The translations under genes were made by a program, and so were the position numbers. Below, one piece after another: positions 51,501-62,500 of a DNA stretch of 64,000 nucleotides. Origin of the DNA: Mycteria americana (lineage: Eukaryota > Chordata > Aves > Ciconiiformes > Ciconiidae); the NCBI RefSeq assembly GCF_035582795.1, contig NC_134366.1:108817756-108881755 (forward strand). Direction: 5' to 3'. The notes beneath the pieces are model-generated. The model worked only from the letters and a program-made list of their open reading frames with translations. It was not told where the DNA came from and made no database searches. The number at the start of each line of letters is the position of its first letter. The stretch's first letter is position 1.

Positions 51501-54500
51501 ATAGCATATACCGCTGCCGTCTGGCAGCAGGCTGGCGAGTACAGCCTCTGTTTTTACTTCTTCCCACTTTCTCATCAGGCTCATGATGCGAGGAATTGCC
51601 CCGGAGCCTGAAACAGGGACACTGAAGTAGAGTCTCAGTTTTCTGCAAAAATAATAACAGTAATAAGCAGATGTAGTCCTCTGCATTGCAGAGCAAAGCT
51701 TGCAGATGTGGCAGCCTAGAGGCTTTGGACCCAGAAGGCATGAAAGAAAGAATCCCACAGGTTCCTTTAAAAAGGAAAAGCAAGGAAAAGATGGTGCGAG
51801 GCAGGGAGAGGACAAGGAAAAAAATAGAGATTTCCTAGGTTTTAAAGCCAGCTGCTTGCTCTTGTGTGGCCTGATTCGTAACCGTTGCATGCCAGGTGCT
51901 GGCAGTAGCACTTCTGGATCCCACCAGCAGGAGAGTGGAAGTGGTGGCCAGGGAAAGCACATGCTAAATTACATAGTCAGCAAGCAAGGAGGAGGCAGAA
52001 ATGCACTATAATTTATTGGAACCTAAAAATAACACCTACAAGACACTTTTAAAATTAGGCAATTTCTAGCTCTTAAAAATTAAAACACAGCTATCTGAAT
52101 GTCGTTAATGGTAAGCCCACAGGATCTTCCATTCTTTAGACGTAAAAAGAAATCATCACTGAAAAAATACCATCTCTGCATTATACGGAGATGGTTAAAG
52201 AAATTCTAGAATGAGTCTCTAAATGTCATCCTGTCATTGCATCAATCACTTAAGGTCCTTGTAATACGCCATGCTTATTAGCATTTTATGCCTGATGATA
52301 AAAATGGAAGTATCTATTCGTTTGTTTATGAGCTTCTACATAGCCCAAACCCAAGCAGATCACTCTCAGCTTAATGACCAGGAAACGTCCCGGACTCATG
52401 ACCATGCTCCCGTGCACGTTTACTCATCAGGAAGGAGGAAACAGTTGCCTTTCACAATCTCGCAATTAGGTCTTAGGCAAACAATCAAGTTATTGCGGTG
52501 CCTTGGCAAGCACCGCGTGTCGTCTGAGCCGTCGCGTGCGTGCTCTGCGCTTGCAGGGAGAACTGCGAAAGCGCGTTGGCCTGAACTTCATGTGCGTTCA
52601 TGGGGTTCCCAGCGATCCGCTTGGCGCGTCTGAAGAAGTGGCTGCTCTTCCCCTAAGCCGCAGCAACCGGCTGCCCTGGCTCCGGCTGCCAGCTGAAGCA
52701 GGGCTCACCTAAACCACAGGCGCAAGGTTCCTCCCGGCTCTGCCGCCCGGATCCCACCTGAATCCTCATCTAACTACAGCATTTCTCCAGGCACGTCCTC
52801 GCCCCTGCTGGCACGGAAAACCCTGGCAGTCTGCCGGCTCCCAGTTTTTATGCGCCAGAGAAATGAACCCCTTTCCTAAGGGTTAACAACAGTAAATAGA
52901 AACTGTGTTTGGCCGCACCATCAAAGTTAGAGACATGTTAGCCAAAGTGACAGATGACAGCAATCTGCTCAAACAGCCACCCAAATGGGATTTCTGAGTG
53001 CATCTCTCTTCTCCATCTTCCTCTCTGTGAGGCATTGGGAGTGATATCTTACATGACACTTTGCAGGGAATCAAAAAATGAGAACATGTTGTCCTTAGCT
53101 CTACCTCAGCTGCAAGAAACCCCTTGACAACTGCATTTCAGCCCTTTATTCATAGAAAGCGGACACAGTCCTAGTAACAGCCTCCCTCAGAGCTTGAGGT
53201 CTTCGACTGTGGTCTCAACTTGAACAAGCTTTGATGCTGCCACTTTCCAGCGCTGGCACTACTCAATTTAGAAACCCCCAGCTTTAAAAGTTTTAAAATA
53301 TGTCTGGTAGTGGAGCCAGGGCCACATGTCCTGCCGTCCTAAGCTGGCCCAGCTCCATCGGAGCCAGGGGGGCTCTGCCAGCTGGCAGCAGCTTGGGGCC
53401 AGAGGATTCAGCCTCGAGGCTGCCTCGTGCAGCTTCTGTCTGCGCAGCAGCATTGAAGCCCTTCTCCCACCTCACAGAGAAACGCAGGAAGGGTGATTTC
53501 TTCAGACCCCATCAGCAGTGACCCATTCCTCTCTCTTTACGCTCTGGTGTTGATTACTTTACGAAGCAGAACCATGGAGAGTTGGTACAAACCTTACTGC
53601 ACAGGGATGCAGGCCACAGCAGGATTTAAAATTAATTTAGGGTTTAAATTCCCTGTATTCCCCCATAATGCCTGGAGAACCTTCCCTGGGCTTTGTTACC
53701 AGGGTCTGGTGCAGGAGGACCTCAAAGGGGTGACCAGGTTCACCATAAAGTGCAGCCCCTCACACTGCACGTGGGCACCGGCAGCTTTATTTGGGAATGT
53801 GATGGCCATCATTGTTAATATATCCCTTGAAAGTACACTTCCAAACCAAGATGGCTAGTTTTCAACATGCGGTTATGTGCTTTCATCATCCACAACAGAA
53901 ACCTTCCCCTGGTAAGACTGAGCAGGTTGAAAGCATTTGAGCTTCACAGCCACGATGCCGGGCAGAGCAGAGACCCCAAAACAGGTCTCCCCAAGCCTAA
54001 GGCTATTCTCCAGCCACCTTGCCTAATAATAATAGCTCTTGTGAGCTGTGGTGTCTCCATCAAATCAAAGAGAATTATTTTTTTCCTGAAACAGCTCATC
54101 TAAAGAGGTGCCAGATGATGCCAGAGATGCAGCCTGAGCATTTGTCCGCATTGTGTGTGCCGTCACGCCAGCCATTTTTCCTGGGCAGAGACATCCGCTC
54201 CAGTTCTCCCATCGCCCGTGCAAAGTTTCCAGCACAGCAGCAGGGCAGGGCAAAGCCTTTTTTTGGAGAACAGCGAACGTGAAGGAACAAACCCAAGAGG
54301 AAGGGCAACGCCTGAAGCCGGCACAAAGGCTGAGCACAGGGCAGATGGGCAGCAGGATGCGTCGCCGTGGGATGAGCTCGTGAAAATCGGTGCTGCCCAG
54401 CTAAGCGAGAGAGGGCAGGGAAATGGTTTTACCTCTGGGACCCAGTGGGAGCTCCCTGTAGATGTCTCTTGGCATTAAGCAAACGGTGCCCTTATTTTTC

Positions 54501-55252
54501 TCTCATAATGGTCGCAACTGGCACTCTTCCCCCCACCCCTTTTCCCACGTGCAAATGTTCCTTCAAATGAGATGCAATCCTCTGTGGAATTGCTGAAAAT
54601 ACAGGTGCAACGAAGAGCCAGAAAATGAGAGCTTTTCATTAGCAGTCAGTGTGGCCTTCGTACAAAAATTACTTTCATAGTTACTTTACCCCATATAAAT
54701 ACACAGCAAAGCCCCATTTAACATCTCACTACGTAACGGCAACTTTCTGTTTCAAATCAGATTAATGTAAGAGTTACCCAGCCATTTTAAGACATAATAG
54801 CTGTAATTAAGGTGTTTCTTGTGATGGGTTCCTATTATAATGTGGCAGATGATTCTCTGATGGTCTTATTGGCTGCATTAATCACAATTGTTTTCATTAA
54901 TATTGACACTATTCTCTTACCACACAAACAGAAAAGCAGCTTAATCAAAATTTTGCACTGATTTCCTATGCTCTGAGCCCTTCTTTTGGGCTGATGCTCA
55001 ATTCTTAGCTTTCAGTAGGAATAAAAAGCAGTTTTCGTAAGATGTGCAGGCAGCTTCACCCATGTTATTTAGAGCAATATTGTGAGAACAAAGGGAGAGA
55101 ATTATTTTACTGAAAATCTAAAAATAAAGCACCGATGAAACTTAAATGTTACGATTTCTAAACATCTCATCTGGTTTGTTTGGGTGTCAGTGATGTGAGA
55201 CTGCTGGAGTGTGTTCAGACTGGGGAATGAGGCGAGCGTGTGTATTTGGGTT
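45561..55252. other. Intergenic, no gene recognised
   Basis: About 9.7 kb without a supportable gene. GC-richer blocks lie at about 50680-51330 and 52490-52860, with long random frames such as a 195-codon minus frame at 51375-51962. Stretches at 46340-46510, 47470-47690 and 54640-54960 are AT-rich with TAATTA/CATTAAT motifs and resemble conserved non-coding elements by eye. Confidence 0.45.
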
Positions 55253-55324
55253 CATTATTCTGGGGAAGAAGAATAATGAGTCCCTAACTTCCTTATTATT
55301 CTCTAAAAAGAATAATAAGTCCCT
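55253..55324. repeat. Tandem pair of hairpin units (about 39 bp each)
   Basis: Unit 1 has CATTATTC (55253-55260) pairing with GAATAATG (55271-55278). Unit 2 has CTTATTATTCT (55292-55302) pairing with AGAATAATAAG (55309-55319). Each is followed by AGTCCCT. AAGAATAATGAGTCCCT (55269-55285) and AAGAATAATAAGTCCCT (55308-55324) are direct repeats 39 bp apart. Confidence 0.85.
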
Positions 55325-57302
55325 GCACAGAGCAAGGGACAAGCTGGCATGTGAGCAATTTGGGATTGTGAGGCTGGCTCAGGAAACTGGGGGTCCCCAG
55401 TGGCAGCTCTCCATGGCGATGTCTCAGGCTAAGCGAGCAGCTTGTTGAGGTTCAAAATGATGGGAGAAAAGATTGTGTCTCTGTAACATCATTTCCAGCG
55501 AAACCAATGAAGTTAAATGAGGGATGGATTTGAGTTAAAAAGCCCCATAAATGTTCATTTTTCACGGGCATCAGTTCTTCACAGTCAACTGAAGCTGTCA
55601 GAGGCAGTGTCTCCTGAAGAAAGTTGTCATGGCAAGTCATCCAGAAAAAAACTATGTCATGTCAAGTGCCAAAAATGAGAAGGGCCAAGACGAGCAGGGA
55701 GCATGATGGGAGTCCAGTGTATGATCTCCAATAACTCACAGCGAAAAGGGAGGCAAAGGAACAGCTTTGCTTGGAGGAAATTCACGCATTGATTTCCAGA
55801 TCCAGCAGTTTGCCAATTAAAAAAACAATGGCAAAAAAACCCCTTAACATGACACATTTGGGAGCACTGTGCATATTGACCGCTACGCTTGTGGTAGCTA
55901 AATGTCTTTTGGAAATACATCTGTTAAATATGATGATATAAGTCAGCTAAAATTGATTTCAGTAAATTTGCATACTATGAAGAAATAGAAAACCGTGAAT
56001 CCCTTAATCCTGGTTTTCTAGAGAAAAGCATGAAAAGACCGAGGGAAAATATCTTGGCAAACATTTTCATTCACCTTCTGTGGTCAAATTTTAGTTACTA
56101 AGATGCAGGCTCCTAAATATTGTAATAGCCTCAGAATTTTCTTGGCAGAGGATGCACTGACTGAACAGCCCCAAGCCTTCCTCGCATACCTTCAATATAT
56201 TTACAGCACAGAAGGCATCATGGTGTGTAAATGCTTTTGTTTTTGTAGGCAAGATATTTTCATATAATTAACGCAAACCAGGTATTTTCGTGTAACCATT
56301 CAAATGTGAAATAGTATCTCATGTTTTGCTACATAAGAGACTACACTGCATATTAAAGTACGCTTTGAATTTGCAAAATGGCCAATAGCTTTGTTTCATC
56401 AAAATGTATTGCCTATATATACATATCTGTAGCAGCTTAAAGGGATGAAATCACCAGAACCTGAGACCAAAGGGCCTTGCAGATCACTCATTACTGAAAT
56501 GAAAATAATAATTAAAAAAAAAAAATCTCTGCAAGCAAGGAACATGTCTTCTCCACAGGAAGTCTCAAAATGCCTGCCTCCTGCAATAACATTGACTTTT
56601 AGAGGCTAGAGGGTTATAAGACTATAATGGCTCATTAATAATTGCCTTGCTGACCTTTGTAACGTGGGCTCAAATCCCACTGCATCTCCTGACATTTTGT
56701 TTTGCTTACAGGGGACCTGCAGCTCACTTGGGCTGGAGTCCCACTGGGATATGGCTCTCCTCTATGCTCCCTGCAAATAAGGCAATGTGCATGCCTGTTT
56801 TCCTGCTCTCTAGTCACTGCTCTGGACACAAAAAATATCCTCATGGGAATACAGAACTAAATAATAATTTTAAAAAAACACATTAAATCCCGCCCCCGTC
56901 TTCTGAGTTCTGTATGTAAACTTTTCATCTACTATCCCCAATTACTTTTTGCTAATGTTTTGTGAAATGCCCTTGTAAACTCACTTACTGAAGGCTATGC
57001 ACTCACTTGTTTCAAGCTAGTAAAACTAGTTGCGTGAACTTGCAGAGAGGCAGGCTTCAGCAAACTCAGTATTAAAAAAAAAAAATCACAAATTTGTACA
57101 AAAGAAGCAAAATACATTGTGACACCGACATATCAAATTCATTACTGCTTAATGTCTGTTGGGAAAAAACTATTGGCTGTAGAGGATGTGAAAAGCATAA
57201 GGTTTCAATAAAGCTGGATGAAGTGTTGTATAACTCGAACCAAGAGCTGTGGTTGTATACAGTCTTTAAAAGATTTTTTTCATTTTAGGTTAAAAGTTGC
57301 TG
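55325..57302. other. Intergenic, no gene recognised
   Basis: AT-leaning sequence with A runs at about 56513-56524 and 57073-57085. TGGGCTCAAATCCCA at about 56667 looks like a tRNA T-arm, but no A box or acceptor stem is found around it. No gene is seen. Confidence 0.5.
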
Positions 57303-57335
57303 TATTTTTGGTGAGGCAGGGCCTCACCAAAAATA
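57303..57335. repeat. Perfect 15-bp hairpin with 3-nt loop
   Basis: TATTTTTGGTGAGGC (57303-57317), loop AGG, then GCCTCACCAAAAATA (57321-57335). The arms are exact reverse complements. An AT-rich stretch follows. Confidence 0.9.
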
Positions 57336-58890
57336 TTATATTATTGAATTATATTCTTTCTATTCAAATTTTTCAAATTATATTCTTGAATTTATAGTTT
57401 AATAAATGAGAAAAAGTTCTACGGATATCAATAGGCTTAAACAGGGATGAAACAGAATGGACCTGTTATCACTGAAAAATACAAATAACATAAAGAACAT
57501 ATCTCTACAGGTGGAAATATATTGTAGGGGATGGTACAGAAATGGCTCCCATGTCCAAAGTAATGGAAATTGTAGTTTAAGAAAATAACAACAACAACGA
57601 GAACAGTATAAAGGCTGAAAGAAGAGAGAGAAACAGAAGAATATACTTAAAGGCATAGTTATTTAGGCTGATAAGTCACATCCTATTGGAGGTACGATGA
57701 AAAGATGGTTGGTGATGTGCCCCACTATATTTGTTGCAAATTCTTCAGGATGGAGATAAAGCATGTCTGATAAACAGCGGTGCGTGGGATTTCTCTGCTG
57801 GCTTCCTATCTGTTGCCATGCGCTCCTGACCACAGCTCTTCCCGCAGATGGAAGCGAGCGTCCACGAGTAAAAGTGGGGAGCTGCTGCTAAGGCCTGGTT
57901 CCTTGTTTATAGTTTTTCTGAACCATTGAAAAGCTCTGTTATTGCGGTTGTGATTTGTGTGGCTGCCAGGGTGATAAAAAGCAGTTTTGGAGTTTAAAGC
58001 CCTAGTTCCGTGCTGGGGTGAAACACACACTTAGCACTTGTTTGCTCTGTGAGCTTATCACCAGTGAAACAGAAAATGAGCATATCTCTAAGGTTGTGTA
58101 TGTTCTTAAGTGCTTTATTGCAGCATCTCCATCTCTATTTGTGTTGACTGAAGGGAATTTCTGATTAATTTTTATAAAAATGAGTATAAAGGGAGGGTTT
58201 CATTGTACTGCCTTGTGCAAAGAACATAACCAGAAAGACACTTGTGTCAAATCTGGGTCTCTCATCTGTAGGAGACAGAAATGCTAAATGTGCCCGAGTT
58301 TTGCCAACAACCCTTCCTCTGCAGTTTTCTCGTCAGAAATTAAGAATTATTTGGGCATGATAGCGTAGGTGTGGCGCTTTCTGAAATGCAGTCAAAGCCT
58401 TTGGAATAGGGAAATACATGGCACAAATGCTGCTGCTGCCATTAGGCTCCAGGATTACACTCATGGCCCGGGAGTGATGGGAAGCTTTAAGTTCAATAAA
58501 GGTTACAAGTATTTACTAACTCTTACGGATTTAAAAAACTAAGCGTGAGCTTAAGAGCTTTGCTCTCATTAGGCTTCTGCCCTTCCAGTTTTTCAGTTTA
58601 TGGAAACCTTGTATATTATTTCAGTTTGAGTCGGCAGAAAGGCTTCCTCCAGAAGTGATGTTACTCTGCGGCTTCATCCTGGAGGTGATGGTATTTTCTG
58701 GTGTGTGTGGCTTCCCCATGAGAAGGATCTACCATGTTTCATTTCCTGGCAGATTTAAACACCACAGCTGATAAGCATCACAAAACCTCTTGCCATTTGA
58801 TGCGTTTTACATAAAAGGGCTACTACGTACGGTCTGCCAGCCTGCAGCAGATGGCTTTCCGCACATAACACATAAACTCCAACTTACTGA
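57336..58890. other. Intergenic, downstream flank of SCGN; no gene recognised
   Basis: AT-rich at 57336-57410, with an AACAACAACAACGAG short run at about 57583-57600. No coding gene or named repeat is recognised before the presumed SCGN cleavage site. Confidence 0.5.
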
Positions 58891-58910
58891 ATTTCTGTAA
58901 CTGCCATTTT

Positions 58911-58916
58911 TTTATT
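58911..58916 (-). terminator. SCGN: Candidate SCGN poly(A) signal AATAAA
   Basis: TTTATT on the plus strand gives AATAAA on the minus strand about 485 nt after the stop. Just downstream (58865-58890) the minus strand is GT-rich (GTTGGAGTTTATGTGTTATG), as expected for a downstream element. Cleavage would fall around 58890-58900. Confidence 0.6.
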
Positions 58917-59398
58917 TCTGCACAAATACACTGTCATCCATCCAATATTTTACATGCACAAACAAAGCGCGGTGCTCACCAAGGTAATGCCTTCACACAT
59001 AAGGCGACCATCAGAAACACCTAGTAGCTGCACTCTGAGAGCACGGATGGGATGGTTTTAAGGAGATGCTTGTCCCTATCCTAGGGGATGGGCAGGGCAG
59101 TGTTTCATGGGGAGGGGAGGGCAGGAGAAGAACAGCAGCCCCTTTTCTGAGCTGCCGGTGTGCTCACGGGCAGAGACATTGCTAAGGGGACCCACGAGCA
59201 GCGGCAGCGAGCGAACACCACGGAGGGAGTGGCGGAGCGGGGAGACCCTCCACGCGGATCCCACTTGGTGCAGCCGCTCTCCAGCCCAGCGGTGCGGTGC
59301 CCCTGCTCCCCGCCGCTCACACGGCAGCATGGACACACTTCTACGAGGAGCAGCAAGCAAATCTCACAAGGGAAACACAACCACGAGCACTGTCCCGG
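58917..59398 (-). other. SCGN: Presumed SCGN 3'UTR
   Basis: From the stop codon to the first AATAAA hexamer on the minus strand. The part next to the stop (about 59140-59398) is GC-rich; the distal part is AT-richer. No other AATAAA or ATTAAA occurs between them. The extent is inferred, not shown. Confidence 0.6.
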
Positions 59399-59527
59399 CT
59401 ACGGGTTCATTTTAAGCCCAAGACATAAAGCCAGTTCGGATTTCTGAATTTTCCCGTCCTTGTTCACGTCGCAGTGGTTGAGCAGGATCTGGCGGAACTT
59501 GTCCAGATCCACCCCGCTAATGCTGGG
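59399..59527 (-). CDS. SCGN: SCGN terminal coding exon: EF-hand 6 and stop
   Basis: 129 nt encoding [31 protein letters not shown] and [10 protein letters not shown], then TAG at 59401-59399. The acceptor is TTTGTCTGCAG. The loop [12 protein letters not shown] is a canonical 12-residue EF-hand with D1, N3, D5, G6, I8 and E12. Confidence 0.95.
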   Translation of the reverse strand, partial: PSISGVDLDKFRQILLNHCDVNKDGKIQKSELALCLGLKMNP

Positions 59528-62500
59528 CTGCAGACAAAAGAGAAAAAGGGTGCTGAGAGAGAAAACGGCTCTGGATTTCCCCAGCCCTGTAAAGCAGCAG
59601 GCCGTGCAGTGGTAGGAAATCCACCTAAGAAGGAGCGACCAAATGGCCTGACCCCACATCAGCTCATACGAGGTGAGGAAATGAACAGAGAATGGGGAAA
59701 GGATGCCCTGCAAAAACAGAAGAGGTATAGGACTGTGAGTAACTGTAAGGAAATGCAACATGATTTTTGTGCTTAGTCAAGGCCATCAGTATCTGATCTG
59801 CAACAAAAGTCTGCAGAAAGTTGTGCCGCACAGACCGCTGCACTACTGGACCTGTGCTTTCATCTGGTTTCCTCTCTCAACCCTGCTACACAAGGAGTGA
59901 TGTGGCATTTCTGTCGGCATGCTACTGCTTTACAGGCTAGCAGAAACTTAAAAATACCTTTAGTGGATCAGAGAATGCTAAAGGCATAGTTTACAGGCTA
60001 CGCTGTCTCTGTACAGCTCCTAATGCTGTACCGCTTCCTCTGCTTGCCACTTTCTTAGGAGGAGACCAAATTCACACGCATAGCTTGTGGTGCCCAAGGA
60101 CGATGCTGATGAAGGCCCTTAGGGCAAGTACGACCTTCGCTCCTTTGGACACACATGCACAGAGCACAAATCCAACATCCTGCCTGTCCTCACACCCCTC
60201 CCGACACACCACATGGCTATAATGTACATACACACGCAGCCATCAGCACGCAGCTGCAGTCTCTGCTCTCCCCTAAACGGACACGGGAGCGCAGGCATCC
60301 CTGCATGGGGTCACATCGTGTGGAAATGCAACAGCTCAGGCTCAGAGGCAGCCCAAGACCAGACTATATTTGGATTAAAAACTGTATCTTGGACTGCATC
60401 TGGAAACTCAAGGTAATCCACTGCAGATGGACTCTGCTGTCTGTAAGAAACTGGTGACACACTGGGCATGGCATCCTTGATTAGAGGTAGAGCTCAAGTC
60501 ATTTTCAAGTGTAGCCCTGTGATGAGCTAATGAACCATGAGGTCATGCTGCTGAGGACCATATTCACAGTGAAAACAGAAGAAAGAACTTCTGATGACTG
60601 ATCCACGTCGACCAGTTTGTGATGCTGTAACATCTGTCTAATTCAGAGTACGAGCTAGAATGGACCTTTCTTAAATACAGTTGCTGAGTGAAGGTGTATT
60701 AATTTGTCAGGCAGGATTTCTGTGATATGGTGAAATGCTCTACAGTGTTTATGCTGAGACCATGACATTCATTTCTGCTGCTCATCAAAGTGAAATTTGA
60801 CTCTACCTTCTCAGTAGCCTCTCTACATAACTTTACCAAAACAACCACCTTCCTCTTGGAAATATAGGTCATTAATAAACAGAAAGAGCCATGAAGCTAC
60901 CTTGACCAGTTCCATCATGTCTTTGACAAACCCATCCACTTCTGGGCCTTCAAGTGCTCCCGTTTTACTCTGAAAGATGGAAGAAACATCAAAATGCTCC
61001 AGTAAGTCAAAAACACAACAATGTTTACCGGTCAGTAGGTCCACCCAGTCACTGGGCTTTATAGCATAAAGATCATAAAATCATAGAATGGTTTGGGTTG
61101 GAAGGGACCTTGGAGATCATCTAGTGCCACCCCCCCTGTCGTGGGCAGGGACACCTTCCACTAGATCAGGTTGCTCAAAGCCCCGTCCAAACTGACCTTG
61201 AAGGCTTCCAGGGAGAGGGCATCCACAGCTTCTCTGGGCAGCCTGTTCCAATGCCTCACCACCCTCACAGTGAAGAATTTCTTCCTCATATCTAATTTCT
61301 AAGGTCCCTTCCTCTTTCCCAAACCATCTCTTCCCCTCAAACGGGAGCAACATCTCCCACCATGTTGTGAGGCTTGCTGCCACCACCCCGAGGGAGTTGT
61401 CTGACTGTCAGAAGTGGCACCGAATTGCCGATTTCTAACAGGCAGTTAGGTGGTCATGTCTGTCCTGGGCCAGACTCCCTAAATAACCCTTGGTTCAGTA
61501 CTGGAAGAGATTTTATTTTTCAACGTGGTGGTGATGCAGGTCCCAAACTGCCAGAGACCGCGAGAGCTAAAGCCACCACCTCCTCTACATCCTTTGCACC
61601 TCCTGCGTGGAGACACTGCTAATGCAGCAGCGCTGGCCGTGGCGATGGAGAAAGTCAAAACATGTCCTTTGCCACCAGGTCTCTGAGCATCGCTCCCCTC
61701 TGTCCCCACCTTACCCCCCAGCCTGCCGCCTGGGCTCCTCTGGCCCATGGGCTCGGGCACAGCTGCAGCTCCTGAGTGACCCCCACAGCACCCACGGGAG
61801 GAAGGAGTCTGAGCAGCGTATGCTAAATCTGTGTCATTTAAAGACTGCAAGGGCCTCTGGGACTCACAACGTCGTAGTGTGCAAAGATCTTCTCAAAATC
61901 TCTCCTCCTTTCTTCCGTGCTGCAAGCCTATATGTGGAGAGGACAAGCAAATGAAAAAGACAAAATAAAAAGATTCAAGTTTGGGCCCAGGTTATCTTAG
62001 CTGAGAGAGATGGGATCGATGCATCAAAAAATAGCGCTACTTACATCCATTTTAAATTGAAGAAGGAAATTTTCCTGGAGTGCCAGAATCCTGAATGGAG
62101 AGATTTAAATTACGATCTTTCTGCTTTATCATCTGCACACAAACTATTCCGAACTCTTCTGGTTCGTAAAGCAAAGAGATTTTAGATTATAGGCCTTTAA
62201 AAAAGAAAATCGCCTGTGGGGTTATTTACAGAGGGCTGTTACATGAACACGTGCCTCCCTCCCTGTCTGATGGGGAACGGCGGGTGCCCTTTGGATCACT
62301 GCAAATGTGTTTCTTAGCACCATTGCTTCCATTGAATCCCAGAGCATTGAATCCCAGAGCATTTCTGGGATTCCAACCATTGAATCCCAGAGCATTTCTG
62401 GTGGTCCAGCGCAATGGAGGTGGTCAGCCTCCGAAGCGAGAACTGCCAGACCATCATTCCTCGTAACTGGATTGCTGTGCTGCATTAAAGGAAAGAGTAA

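Noticed and set aside
51375-51962. 195-codon minus-strand open frame
   Set aside because: Low-complexity hydrophobic and Ser/Leu-rich translation, no family resemblance, overlapping frames are also open.
56640-56720. tRNA-like T-arm (TGGGCTCAAATCCCA)
   Set aside because: No A box, anticodon arm or acceptor stem can be built around it.
61117-61386. 89-codon minus-strand frame in an SCGN intron
   Set aside because: Entirely within the CR1 3' fragment; not a gene.
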